A DNA stretch of 64,000 nt, from positions 12,400,934 through 12,464,933 of the forward strand of contig JAKGHH010000003.1 in NCBI GenBank assembly GCA_022828595.1, in the 5' to 3' direction. Source of the DNA: Nelumbo lutea (Eukaryota; Streptophyta; Magnoliopsida; Proteales; Nelumbonaceae). Made by a program: the position numbers and the translations under genes. Below the pieces are notes generated by a model. The model was not told the origin of the DNA and did no database searches. It saw nothing but the letters and a program-made list of their open reading frames with translations. Positions 38,842 through 50,959 of the stretch are shown piece after piece; positions within the stretch are counted from its first letter, which is position 1, and each line of letters opens with the position of its first letter.

Positions 38842-40811
38842 TATATATTAAAACAAAGAAGTCTAGAAAATTTCTCATATTTTTCTCATTTTTATATATT
38901 TTAATCCATGTCATTTTTGAAACTAACAATTACAAACTCTACTTTCTCCAAAAAAATCTTCCTAAAATCTCTCTTTCTCTCTCCCCCACACTTTCCAATA
39001 ACCTAAATAACTTAATATCCTAAAATTTCCCCTAAACAACCTCCCCCAAAATCCCCAACTTTATCCTAAGTTATTTCTAATTTAGTAGAGAGTTTCTCTC
39101 CTAAATTATCTCTAATTTTTATTTATCTTTTCCCCCACTTTTATCTACATCTATCTAAAGAAAGTTTGAATTAAAAAATTTAAGAATTATTTAAATATTC
39201 TAACAACATTATATAATAACTTTAAAATATTTATTAAAAAGACAAAAAATAATTATAATCGATTTAATAATTTTCATATTAATAGTACTATAATTTTATG
39301 GATTATTAAATTCAATAACTAATTAATATTTTAAAATTTAAATATTGATATTACTTCAATAAATAAACAATATTGTAAATAACTAATTTCATTTATAACA
39401 ATTAATAATTCTAGAAAATAAATTTCAAAAAATTATTTTTTATTAATAATAATTTTAAAAACTTAATCTTTATTTATTATATATTTATTTATACTAAAAT
39501 TAATATTTATTGTATTTAAGTAATTATTTATTGTTTTTGTGATAAATATATTTTCAATAACCATGTATAAATATTCTTTTTTGTTATTTAATAGAACATT
39601 TTCAATAATTATTGGAGTTTAAATTACTATTATTTAGATTTTTAAATTTAATTTATTGTGTATTTTCACTAAAATTTTTTAATAATTATTGGAGATTAAA
39701 CTATTGTTCATGGGTTGGTTCGGCTCAGTTGTAGATTGTTTGGCAAATAAAATAGGCTTGGTCAGGTTAGGGGGTTGGTCACTTAGGTTATATTGGTTTG
39801 GGTCAATTTTCGGTTTGGTCAGTCAGTTAAAATAATTTAAACTCCAAAAAAATAATTTTGAAAATTAAGTTTAAATTTAAAAAATTACAATGGCATTATT
39901 TAAAAAATAAATTGAAAATTTAAATTTATGATATAAACTATTTTAGACTAAGAAATATTGGAATTTACCCAATTTCCCGTATTAAAATATTAATATATAT
40001 CTATGCTCAGGTCATTCAATTTTAGTCAATTTACAAATGGTCAAAATGAAATTGATCCAACCCAGTTGGGTTGGGAAATTGTTGAACCAAAGCCAACTTG
40101 GAAATACTAGAAATTGGGTTGGTCAGTTTCATTAATTTGATTCAACAGGGCAGATGAGGATGAGGAGCCTCTCCCCATCCCTGTCCCCATGGAAATCCCA
40201 ATCCCTGCTAAAGGGGACAAAGTTATCCCCATCCTCGTCTCTACGGGGATCTCCACTCCCTGTGTTTCTTTATAATGTCAACCATTATGTTTTTGTTTTT
40301 TTATTTTATTTAAAAAATAAAAGTAAAATATTAAAATTTACAATCCTATTAGAAAAGATTCAAGCATATTCAACCATATTTAAAAAAAAATATTAACATA
40401 TAGATGTATGTGTACATATATACATATATAAACGTATATATGTATACATATATATTAGCGAGAATCCCATGGGGCGGGGATCGGGGTCCACGTGGGGCAG
40501 GGAGTGCTCTCCTTGTCCCTGCATCGTCCCCACCAACGAGGATGAAAATTTCCCTATCTCCATCTCTGCCTCATTCGGGGCAGATCTCATGGGGATTGGG
40601 TAAATAGGGAAAATTGCCATTCCTAAGTTTGATAAACAACCTTATCTAAAATTAATTATTGTTATTTTTGTATTGTAAAAAAATTATTAAAAGTACTATA
40701 CAAAATATAGATGATTATTAATTATTATATAAAACAATTGTATAGTACTCTTACATGTTTCTATTATTTATCTTTAACTTGACAAATCCTGTGCACACGG
40801 GTCCTCGCTAG
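38842..40811 (+). mobile_element. Helitron-like element, copy B
   Basis: Copy B partner of 18686-20678, with the same AT-rich start and the same TCCTCG-CTAG end (CTAG at 40808-40811, then T). The terminal hairpin has lost two bases here (CCTGTGCACACGG), unlike the perfect copy A hairpin. Non-coding. Confidence 0.7.
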
Positions 40812-40818
40812 TTATAAT

Positions 40819-41034
40819 ATATACCAAGGTTTTTAAAACCGAATTGAATAGAGAACCATTATGGGGTCTGGTTCCTGGGTCAAACGGTCTGACCGTTCGA
40901 ACCAAATGTATGGCCTGCTTTAAAATAAATAAAAAAATAATAAAAAAGTGAAAAATGGTCAAAAAGCGGTTTCAAAACGGCTAGGTGACTAGTTCTTGTT
41001 TTTTTTAGAGTACATTTTTTAAAACATTGATATG
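40819..41034. mobile_element. MITE with CAATGTTTT-type termini, copy B
   Basis: Copy B partner of 20687-20990. The ends ATACCAAGGTTTTTAAAAC and TTTTAAAACATTGATATG are inverted repeats. About 90 bp of the interior present in copy A is absent. Confidence 0.5.
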
Positions 41035-42017
41035 TACTATGAAATTATATCCACTGGTAGATTGAATTAATCCTTTCTTCAAATTCAAGGCAATCAAATG
41101 AACCTCCAAGTGGACAAATATAATTACGAATACTCAATAAAAGTGGAACAAAGTGTATGTACATATAGATCAACATCATAGAGATTGCGATGAGGAACAT
41201 GATCATGCAGAGGTGACCATTATAGAATATGCGATTAACATTGCATTCGCTGTTGAAGTTGCCATTAAATTGCATTCACAACCCTTTGCAATGACGTGAA
41301 ATTTGATAAGAATGATGAGCTCACTTGCGATGTTTTCTATGCTCTCATGGCTGTGCAACCTTGACAATAGAGCATGGCATATGGGCAACCATGACAGCCC
41401 TTCGCCATGTTATGCCATGTCATCACCAAAAAAAGCCTCATTCTCATCACGTGATTGCAAGCACAGAGGGGATGCAGTAAAAAAAACGTGCCCATGTGAT
41501 TGTCCTAAGGGATGGGAAATCTCGATCCTAAAATATCTTTATTAAACACGGGACAAAATTTCGATAGTAATTACCGGTTAGAGATTTAGGAAATTGTGAC
41601 CTCTTTTTCTACATAAAAAAAGCTCCTTTTATATGCTTCTCGTTATAGCCTCAATCATCGCTCTATAAAAGGAAGAGACTCCAAGGCCTCCATATGAGAT
41701 CTATTTTGAGAGCATTGAGAGAATCCCTATCTTCTTGCCTCCCTTACAAACGTCCTTATATCCTCCTCGTAAAGCTCATTCTCCTTATATACCCTCGGTC
41801 ATCCTTTGTCTTCTTTCATATAGACCTACTTCCTTTGCCATACTACCCTACCTACGCAAAGTCAAACTCAAAAGCCTTTATTACATATATGCATGGAACA
41901 CTTAAATGAGCAATAGTTCTTGATGAGGGCAGATTTGGCCCTCCAGTGGAATTGTGACACATGGCACCTCATGCCAACTAAGTGTGGCCTCTTGACAGAT
42001 CGTCACGGGCAGCTCTT

Positions 42018-42395
42018 CAGGCAGCTCGCCATAGGCAGCTCGCCATAGGCAACTCGCCATAAGCAGCTTGCCACAGGCAGCTCGCCATAGGCAGCTCGCC
42101 ATAAGCAACTTGCCACAGGCAGCTCGCCACAGGCAGCTTGCCATAGGCAGCTCGCCATAAGCAGCTTGCCACAGGCAGCTCGCCATAAGCAGCTTGCCAC
42201 AGGCAGCTCGCCATAAGCAACTTGCCACAGGCAGCTCGCCATAAGCAACTTGCCACAGGCAGCTCGCCATAGGCAACTCGCCATAAGCAACATGCCACAA
42301 GCAGCTCGCCATAGGCAGCTCGCCATAAGCAGCTCGCCATAGGCAGTTTGCCATAAGCAGCTTGCCACAGACAGCTCACCATAGGCAGCTCACCC
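42018..42395. repeat. 14-bp tandem array in 5' LTR
   Basis: About 26 units of AGGCAGCTCGCCAT and its variant AAGCAGCTTGCCAC, which often alternate and so give a 28-bp higher-order period. Because 14 is not a multiple of 3 and the unit has no stop on the minus strand, all three minus frames stay open, with a 14-residue period (MASCLWRAAYGELP). I read these frames as a by-product of the repeat, not genes. Confidence 0.92.
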
Positions 42396-42514
42396 TCATA
42401 GCCTGGCAACTTAGACAACTCGGCATTGCATAGGCAGCCCGCCACTAGGCAGCTCGCCACTTGTAGGGTAGCTCGGTACAGGAGTAGTTTGACGTATAGC
42501 AGGAAGATCTCTTG

Positions 42515-42790
42515 CCTGACGACCTGGCTTAGACACTGACTCGTCGACTGACACCGACCCGCCGACTGACACGGGCGCCGACCTGATGACCTGGCCTAGA
42601 CACCGACCCGTTGACTGACACGGGCGCTGACCTGACGACCTTGCCCAGACACTGACCCGCCGACTGACACAGGCTCTGACCTAACAACCTGGCCCAGACA
42701 CCAACCCGTCGACTGACGCAGGCGTCGCCCTGACAACCTGGCCCAGGCACCAACCTGGCCGCCTAACACAAGCGCCAACCTGACGACGTC
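42515..42790. repeat. 49-bp tandem array in 5' LTR
   Basis: About five degenerate units of the type GACCTGACGACCTGGCCCAG followed by ACACCGACCCGCCGACTGAC and ACGGGCGCT. GC-rich against an AT-rich background. It stands between the 14-bp array and the TATA box. Confidence 0.85.
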
Positions 42791-42882
42791 GAGGAGTTCA
42801 CCACTATGCCTCGGTTCTGACGGGATGTGACGAGTCTTACCATTTGGAGGATTTTCACCCACCTAACCCGCGATGACTCCGG

Positions 42883-42890
42883 TATATAAA
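42883..42890 (+). promoter_or_regulatory. TATA box of the 5' LTR
   Basis: TATATAAA in the context CCGGTATATAAAGACC. It is downstream of both repeat arrays and is repeated at 45005-45012 in the 3' LTR. This is the expected position for the U3/R promoter. Confidence 0.7.
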
Positions 42891-44084
42891 GACCTCACCC
42901 CTCAAAGGGGAAAGGGATGGAAAAAATGGAGGTAATCCCTGCTCTTTAGCTCTCTCGTATCTCCAATATCATTTTCAAAGCTCTCTACAATTAGAGTGCT
43001 AACTTAAGCGTCGGAGAGCCCCCACCGGGAAAATACTCCCGGGTCCTTTGATTCAGTTCTCGTAGGTCCCTCAGCTCCCGCCGCCTACAAAGAGGAGGAA
43101 AAGATAGAGTTCTCGTAGGTCCCTCAGCTCCCACTGCCTACAAAGGAAAGAAGACCACCTCATGCAGAGGGTAGTCAGGTTGCGCTGCACCAGGGAGCTC
43201 CACCGTTCTCTAAATCACAGGCCGCCTAGTAGGGAGCTCGCCACTAGGCAATTCGCCCCTAGGCAGTTCTCCACCAGGCAGTTCGCCACCAAGTAGCTCA
43301 TCACCAAGGCATGTCACCACCGGGTCAAATAACGAGGTACTTAGCCAAATAATTTTTACATCACAAAACATTGGTACGTGGCCAAAAACAGTTACATCAA
43401 TTAGCCCCGTCTGTGGGAACATGCTACAAAAAGTTAAGTTCTCATCTTACAAAAGCTAAGTCCTCTTCTCCTAGAAAGCTAAATCCTCACTTTTTTAGAA
43501 ATCGAAGCTATCATTTTATAGTTTACATCTTTTATGAATCAAAGACTATGCAGGGAGCTAACAGACTAAGTAGCTCTACCAACCTTACTTTCAATTCAGA
43601 TAATGCCTCATCAGTCCTCTCTGCAAGGTCCCCCCTACAAAGATGAGCTCTTCATGGCTTCTGCTGGAGTTGGCGGCCAACCGACTACATAGGCGTCCTT
43701 ACCGGTCGAGCCTTCCAAGGCTCCCGTGTGAGTTGGCGACCTAAAGTTGGTAGTGCTGCCCCCGAAGGTCGAGCTCCTAGTAGCTTCTTGTAGGAGTGGG
43801 TGACCGGCATTACTACTTAAGACCCGGTTGCCTCTCTGGCATGGGAAAAGTCAAAAAAGAGTAGACTACGAGTCACTCCCAAAGCCTACGGGCCACATTA
43901 TTGCTTAAGACCCGGTCGCCTCTTCGGCACGGGCAAAAGTCAAAGAAGAGTAGACTACGAGTCACTCCCAAAGCCTACGGGCCACACTAGGAATTGGATC
44001 AACACTTACTAGCTCATTGACGTACGGGCCAAAAGAAATCTACTCCCTTTGCTGAGTTACTCTCAGCTCGGGAGTGGGGGCAAT

Positions 44085-45498
44085 TGATGAGGGCAGATTT
44101 GGCCCTCCAGTGGAATTGTGACACATGGCACCTCATGCCAACTAAGTGTGGCCTCTTGACAGCTCGTCACGGGCAGCTCCTCAGGCAGCTCGCCATAGGC
44201 AACTCACCACAAGCAGCTCACCATAGGCAACTCGCCATAAGCAGCTTGCCACAGGCAGCTTGCCATAGGCAGATCGCCATAAGGAACTTGCCACAGGCAG
44301 CTCGCCATAAGCAACTTGCCATAAGCAACTTGCCACAGGCAACTCGCCATAAGCAGCTTGCCACAGGCAGCTCGCCATAAGCAACTTGCCACAGGCAGCT
44401 CGCCATAGGTAGCTTGCCACAGGTAGCTCGCCATAGGCAGCTTGCCATAGGCAACTCGCCATAAGCAGCTTGCCACAAGCAGCTTGCCATAGGCAGCTTG
44501 CCACAAGCAGCTTGCCATAGGCAGCTCGCCATAAGTAGTTTGCCACAAGCAGCTCACCCTCATAGCTTGGCAACTTAGACAACTCATCATTGCATAGGCA
44601 GCCTGCCACTAGGCAGCTCGCCACTTGTAGGGTAGCTCGGTACTGGAGTAGTTTGACGTATCGCAGAAAGATCTCCTGCCTGACGACTTGGCCTAGACAC
44701 CAACCTGACGACCTAGCCTAGACGCTGACCCGCCGACTGGCACGGGCCCTAACCTGACGACCTGGCCCAAACACTGATCCACCGACTGACACAAGCGTCG
44801 ACCTGACAAGCTGGCCCAGACACCGATCTGCCAACTGACCTAGGCGCCGCCCTGACAACCTGGCCCAGGTACCGACCTGGCCACCTGACACAAACGCCAG
44901 CCTGACGAACTCGAGGAGTTCACCACCGTACCCCGGTTCTGACGGGATGTGACGAGTCTTACCGTTTGGAGGCTTTTCACCCACCTAACCCGCGAGGACT
45001 CCGGTATATAAAGACATCATCCCCCAAAGGGGAAAGGGATGGAAAAAATGGAGGTAATCCCCTGCTCTCTAACTCTCTCGTTTCTCCAATATCATCTTCA
45101 AAGCTCTCTACAATCAGAGTGCTAACTTAAGCGTCGGAAAGCCCCCGTCGGGAAAATACTCCCGGGTCCTTTGATTTAGTTATTGCAGGTCCCTCAGCTC
45201 CCGCCGCCTACAAAGAGGAGGAAAAGATGGAGTTCTCGTAGGTCCCTCAGCTCCCACTGCCTACAAAGGAAAGAAGACCACCTCATGTAGAGGGCAGTCG
45301 GGTTGCGTTGCACCAGGGATCTCCACCATTCTCTAAGTCACAGGCCGCCTAGTAGGGAGCTCGCCACCAGGCAGTTCGCCACCAGGGAGCTCGCCACTAG
45401 GGAGCTCGCCACCAAGCAGTTTGCCCCCAGGCAATTCTCCACCAGGCAGTTTGCCACCAAGTAGCTCATCACCAAGGTGGCCAAAAACGGTTACATCA
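44085..45498 (+). repeat. 3' LTR of the repeat-rich element
   Basis: 1414 bp, with the same order of modules as the 5' LTR: 14-bp array (about 44183-44560), shorter 49-bp array (about 44675-44900), TATATAAA (45005-45012) and GGGAGCTCGCCAC repeats (45355-45465). Array unit order and number differ between the LTRs, and the 3' copy of the 49-bp array is shorter. This shows array turnover after insertion, or a mixed-template origin. Confidence 0.9.
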
Positions 45499-45562
45499 GT
45501 TCCAATCAAGGATTAAATTGTTATTGATTCCAGAGATATCCATTGAAGTACCTTCACACTAA

Positions 45563-45758
45563 GGGTCCATTTGGTTTATAGTCAGAATCGGAAAAAGAAT
45601 TGGTTGGAATGCACTTTCATTCCTAGGGGAGAGGGAGGGAATGACCATTTCCTCATATGGGCCAGGGGAATGCCATTTGACTAAGAATAGAAATGAGATT
45701 CCGATTCCATCCAATCAAGCAGTTTCCACACCCCTATTCCCACAAACCAAATAGACCC
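45563..45758. mobile_element. Tourist-like MITE, copy B, complete
   Basis: GGGTCCATTTGGTTTATAG and ACAAACCAAATAGACCC are inverted termini, with TAA on both sides (45560-45562 and 45759-45761). It is the complete partner of the truncated copy A element at 24918, so it inserted before the duplication. Confidence 0.85.
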
Positions 45759-46810
45759 TAATTGATTATTCTATATGTTCCATGATATGCAAGATCTGGT
45801 GGATTTTTAGATTTTTTTTATCAGAGATTTCATCTTTGGGCATGCGTAGAATAAGACGTTCATCCTTCCCCAATATAATGCATTTGATAGATTACCCTTT
45901 CATGCATCAATATTCTTGTAACTAGCTACCAAGCAATTTAAATATCGTTTTTGTTTTCAACTTTTCATTTGCTTTTGAAATCATCATAAGCAAAATAAAA
46001 AAAAAGTTCTTCAATTGTGTTTTTGTTTTGAGAAGAAAAAACAAATTTATTTGGTTTTAAGAAACAATTCATATTTTTGAAACCATCAAAATGTTGAGCT
46101 GATTCATGAAACATGACATGAGATATATTGTGTCATTTAAAATAAAAACATGTTTTTCAAACCAATGCATTTTTTTTTTTATCTCAGGTTTGGAAACCAA
46201 AAAAAGCCACATTTACAACAAACATGTTTTGAATATTTCAAAACAAACTCAAAATAAGATCGAAAATAATTCACATTGAAGAACAACCCTGAACTGACAT
46301 GTTGCAGAAAATTAGCTAGAGATTTGTCCTACTTTTGTTATAATTAATGCATGCACATACACACCCAAAAAAGAAATCACAAAAACATACAAACAGAAAC
46401 AACAAATAAAAAGGGTCTCCCGCCTCTCCCCTCCACCTGGATTAATAAAATTTGAGATTAAGGAATAATTATTTTTCTGATTAGCGAATGAAGATAAAAT
46501 ATTGTTATGGAGTAAAGTTAGGCATTGGAGAAGAAAGATATATATTATCAAAATGTAAGCATATGTTGTATATATTAAGAGGACAGGCTAAACTTTCATT
46601 TTAGTTATAGATCTCAAGGAAAGAACTTATAAGACAACACGACTTCAAAAACTTGTACGAATATATGCTTTATGTGGTTATTGTCAATCCTTGAACGTGA
46701 TATAAAAAAAAAAAAACTTTGCATTTATCAAGATGAATGTGACAGTCTGTTAATTGATTTAGAAACCTATCATCATCTGATAAAATACTAGCACAAAATT
46801 TGGGGCTATG

Positions 46811-47143
46811 GCTCAGTTTTGGAAAGAGTACAAGTACAATATGTACAGTGCAAATACATATTTTGCTCTCTACATATTTGTATTTGTATTCCTTTTAAAC
46901 TGAGCCTATGAGAATACATTGAGTCTCAATTCAGAAGGGTACAGAAACAAATATATGCAATATAAATAAATAAAATATAATACAAAATACAAGGTTTTGC
47001 ATTCTGCAAATTTGTATTTATACTCCTTCCAAACTGAATATAACTCAGGTTGGGAAGAGTACAAATACAAATATAATGTCAAGGTGTCAAACCTTATATA
47101 TGGTATTTCTAAAACTTTGTATTTGTATTCTTCCCAAACTGAG
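46811..47143. mobile_element. three adjacent MITEs of one family
   Basis: Three copies lie one after another: 46811-46905, 46925-47037 and 47044-47143. Each begins CTCAGTTTTGGAAAGAGTAC or a close variant and ends TTCCCAAACTGAG or a variant, about 100 bp apart, with ACAAATACAAATAT arms. Copy A has one copy at this place (26228). Confidence 0.7.
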
Positions 47144-50100
47144 AATTAGGATCTATTTTGTCACCTTTTGAGCAAGTTGCATCGATAAGAATGCAGCTTT
47201 GAGCATGTAAATAGACTTTTATGTGAATGCAATGCAGGGTTTGTATTCGCATGCTCAAGCATTCTTAATATTGAGAACCAGCAATGTATCCCACTAATAG
47301 GTAACTAGTAGATTTGGATGTATGAGAATAAAAAAATGTCAACTTTAGCTTCTTAGTGAAATTTAGACTTTGAATCTCCTGTCCACAAAAATTATATCCA
47401 TGTTTACCCACAATACACTACCTCCGTGCATTGGAAACATCTCTCCATACATAATACTATGTAAGAGGATAAAATATTTCCTATATGTGATTACAATATT
47501 ATGTGGATAGACGTAGGCAGAATTCTTGTGGATTGGAGATGGGGACTCTGAAATTTAATACTATTATGTATTTATATCCTAATAAGGCAAACTTATAATT
47601 GCAGGTAGGGAATGAGATGAAGGGGATTAATCCAATGCTGGGTTCATGGGAACTGCATCCATTGACTTTACCAGCTGAGCCAGCTGGACATTTGTATGCA
47701 TATGGAAGCATTTTTAAAGCATTCCACTGATGAGTGATTATAAACACACATTTAGGTTGAATGTTAGCGTGAAAAAGAAATTCAAGCATAGAATCCAGAT
47801 TTCCTCCTCAGAATCGTCCTCACAGCCACCCACCTGACAGCACTTGCAGCTGTCCATTGTGAACGTGTTTCCATGTATGAAAACATACCAGTATGGGAGA
47901 TATTCCCAAGGCTGTAATTTGCTGTGAGGCGGGTGTGAAGAGCATTCTGTTAGGAGGAAATTCAAACTCAATATAAGACTAATTACGTGTCCATCAATAG
48001 CTTGTTCTGAATGATGTTTGCATCTGAAATTCAAGGAGCAAATATTGGGATATGTATGTGCATCCTATTTCTACATTAGTTCGATCATCAAATTGATCTC
48101 TTCTGGTTTTAGAGAGTGTGGTGCATTGAAGAAAAAACTTTTGCAAAACCTCAATTTTACAAGCCAATTTCTGCTTGAAGGCAAAGCTGATTTTGGAAAT
48201 AAGATTGTATAGATCTTTGGAAGCTGGTAGGAAGAATCATGAAAATTAGCTTAGCATTTTTCAAATAGCTAATTTTCACACTTACAATTGAGCTAACTAA
48301 ATGGCTAATTTTTCACCATGATCAGAAATCTAGCTAGACAAGTTCCATCATTATAAAAAACAAACAAAAGTAATAATTGTTAATATTATTTTTTCAAATA
48401 GATAGAACTCAAATGCGAAATACGTGGTGTAAGCAAAATAAATTCAAACATATGAATTCTTTTTCTATAGTTCAAATAACACATATAAATACGTACATAC
48501 GTATATATGTATGTATATATGTATATATATATGTGTATATAAGTGTATATATGTATGCATATGAAACAAAACAGATGAGGGAATGAACCCCATTGATATA
48601 GTGGGCATGTAAACATGTCCCTTATAACTATTTTTAAATAAAGAACTTCCATAATTAAAAAAAATGGAAGAACCAACTCCTGGTGTTACATGGTAAAGAT
48701 ATTTTGGGCCTATTTCGTTATATATATTTGAACAAGCAAAATAAATCATGGGTATTCTTTCTTCTTTTTTCTTCTTTCCCTTTTTCCTATTGCATATTCT
48801 ATTTTCAATTTGATATTATGCTTTAGAGAGTGAAAACACTTTTTTTTTTTGGAAGGTAATTAGAGACCACCGAAAGGAATCTAATGTTACTATCATACAC
48901 GTATATGCTATAAAACCAACAAACAAAATCAGAATTTTAATATAACCAATAATCTCTATTCACCATGATTATTAGTTATTAGGGGGTCCACTTATATACA
49001 TACATGTATGCATGCACATGAGTGAATATGCATATATAGATGTATATATGCGGCTATATATGTAGACAGGTAGATAATGTATACATATTTTCCCACAGCC
49101 AAAACACACACAAAATCTTGGATTAAAAAGGGATATATGCAAGTAGACATACGCATAAATAGATACTAATTAATACTAAATCAAATGTGCACAAACATAT
49201 GAATCTGCTATACTTTCAGCTATACATGGTCATCATTTTTTTCGGTTCTCTGGAGAAATTATAATTTGTCAGCTAGGAGTATCAGGCTGGGCTGTTATAT
49301 ATGTCTAGATGCTATGTGAATAACAGCTACAGCTTGAACAATAATCATGAGCTCAACAAACCCTAATTAATTTGAGAGAAGTACCTTGTCTGAAAGGTGA
49401 TGGTTACTCAAAAGAGAATTTTCTTCGTCCAAATGATCTGATGTTCTTAAGAAGTAATGAATAATACTTGTCATCTCACGAAAACAAGAGATCCTACAGT
49501 GGATTGAGTAGATGCTTATCCCCAAAAATGATCATATATAAGACTGCACCAACAAATAGTATCCAAGCCAAGCACATGCAACAAAGAAAAAGGCACACTA
49601 ACCATGTAATATTTAACACACAAGAGAGAGAGATTGAGAGAGCTTATGGTGTTCTATGCAAATATAACATAATCATGTCTTCTTCAAAGCAAAACCCAAA
49701 TACTACGAATGGTTATGCATATAAAATCTAACAAGTCTTACATTTTTATAAGCGAAAAGACCAGACCCAATACGAAACGAAAGCTCTCAAACTTGTGCGA
49801 TTTGCTTGTCTAGCAAATGATCGGACCGAGATGCTTGATTCCCCGAGAGAGAAAAGAGCAGAAGTGGTGTTTGAAACCTTGAAGAAGGATGGATAAGACC
49901 CTTCACTCAAAAGAGACAGTCACAGAGAGGTAGGGTTTTTTCTTTTTCAGTGAACCCATCTTCTCTTTCTTCTTCGTCCTTCTCTTCCTCTTCTTGTGCT
50001 TGGTGTTTATGTGGTTGGTGGGTGTGATTAAAGAAGGGGCGATTGTGAGGAAGTAATGATGGTTAGGGAGGATGGTCACGGGAAGAGGTTGATGATGAGG

Positions 50101-50674
50101 ATGGAAGGTGTGAGGGCATGATGATTGCTGTTGGGCTTTGGCGTTGAAAGGAGGGAGAAAATCCAAAGAATTTTGTGCCATCTCTCTGAGAGTCTTGATG
50201 GCTCTCTCCACATTCTCACATGGAGAGAATTATCATGAATCCCATGACGCTATCTTTTTCGTGCTCCTCCCCCCACCCCTCAAAGATAACCCCTCATCAT
50301 TTTATTATTTATCGTTAAAAAGGCTGTGTATGACTGTTGTGCCGTGTGGAAAGAGAAAAAGAGAGAGTTGAAAACTAAAAAGCTTTAGTGGATTTGAACT
50401 TTGCTTAATATAATAAACAACTTAAGCTGATGGGAGTTTGGTAACTGAAATCGATCAAGACAAACTTTTTTTCCCCTCAACAAAATTCTTATTTGTTCTA
50501 GCTCGCCTTACTTCTTCCAACGTTCAAAATATCGCTCGATACATCGGTAGGAGCGTATTGGACGTTTCGATACTGGTTTTTTTATTTTTTATTTTTTTTC
50601 AAAACTGGTTTAGGAGAGTCGATTTAGGACCCCTCCATCTTCTGAACCAGTCAGACCCCCAATAACCCACTGTA
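47144..50674. other. copy B-only stretch, no firm gene
   Basis: Absent from copy A. It contains ATGTATAT/GTATAT simple repeats near 48485-48560 and 48990-49080, and a GA run near 49622-49640. A minus-strand segment 47946-47834 is bounded by CTAACAG and GTGGGT splice-like sites and encodes LQPWEYLPYWYVF and DSCKCCQ. A minus-strand frame starting at 50211 (MERAIKTLREMAQNSLDF) becomes low-complexity His/Pro/Lys-rich. Neither could be joined into a gene or recognised. Confidence 0.35.
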
Positions 50675-50959
50675 GGGGCGTTTTGATTCGTAATCAGAAT
50701 CCGAATCAAAATGCTCTAGAATCCTATTCCTATAGTCTATTTTGGTTTAGAGATGAATGGGAATAGAAATTAAAATCAGTAGGAATGGGATTTCATTCTC
50801 AAAGGGAGAATAGAGAATGGTCATTCCCTCAACTAGGAGAATGTCATTCTAGCAAAAATAGGAATGAGATTCCTATTCCGCTCAACCAAACAGTTGGAAT
50901 GGGAATAACCCATTCCAATTCCGATTCTAGACCCCTATTCCTGCAAACCAAACGGACCC
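50675..50959. mobile_element. Tourist-like MITE, longer variant
   Basis: It starts GGGGCGTTTTGATTCG and ends CAAACCAAACGGACCC, with the ATTCCNATTCC-rich interior of the family. The left terminus is diverged and the flanking TAA is only clear on the right. It is longer than the 141-bp and 196-bp relatives (about 285 bp). Confidence 0.65.

Larger units (their letters stand above)
41921..43399 (+). repeat. 5' LTR of the repeat-rich element
   Basis: 1479 bp, TG...CA ends. In order: a 14-bp tandem array (about 42018-42395), a 49-bp tandem array (about 42515-42790), a TATATAAA box (42883-42890), repeated CCCTCAGCTCCC/TGCCTACAAAG modules (about 43060-43150), then short GGGAGCTCGCCAC-type repeats near the end. 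All arrays upstream of the TATA box would sit in U3. Confidence 0.9.
41921..45498 (+). mobile_element. non-autonomous LTR element with satellite-filled LTRs
   Basis: The 3578-bp insertion starts TGATGAGGGCAG and ends GTTACATCA, with 5-bp target duplications GTTCT (41916-41920) and GTTCC (45499-45503). Copy A gives the empty site (TAGTTCCAATC). The two LTRs of about 1.4 kb take up most of it. The 685-bp interior (43400-44084) has no gag or pol. It begins ATTAGCCCCGTCTGTGGGAA, resembling the start used by many plant Ty3/gypsy elements (GGCGCCGTCTGTGGGAA), and ends in a purine tract GGGAGTGGGGGC. So it is probably a gypsy-derived deletion derivative (LARD/TRIM-like). An 88-bp tandem duplication lies inside it (about 43812-43988). 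Confidence 0.9.

Noticed and set aside
42018..42395. Regularly spaced short repeats resembling a CRISPR array
   Set aside because: Units are contiguous 14-bp repeats without unique spacers, lie inside an LTR, and are duplicated in the partner LTR of a plant retroelement.
42003..42460. Open frames of 121-150 codons on the minus strand (and 44181-44624) as repeat-protein genes
   Set aside because: All three frames are open because the 14-bp unit lacks stops. There is no promoter, start context or domain, and the frames end where the array ends.
46800..46830. GGGGCTATGGCTCAG as the start of a tRNA gene
   Set aside because: No anticodon arm or TTCGANTC-type T arm follows at the right distance. 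It is the terminus of a MITE. No other tRNA-like structure was found by eye in the window.
47834..47946. Cys-containing exon candidate (LQPWEYLPYWYVF ... DSCKCCQ) with splice-like borders
   Set aside because: No neighbouring exon in a compatible phase could be found and I cannot match it to any family, so it is mentioned only in the description of that region.
49903..50211. Minus-strand frame starting MERAIKTLREMAQNSLDF as a small protein gene
   Set aside because: After about 25 residues it becomes low-complexity His/Pro- then Lys/Arg-rich sequence, with no splice partner and no domain. The region is a G/A-rich leader-like tract.
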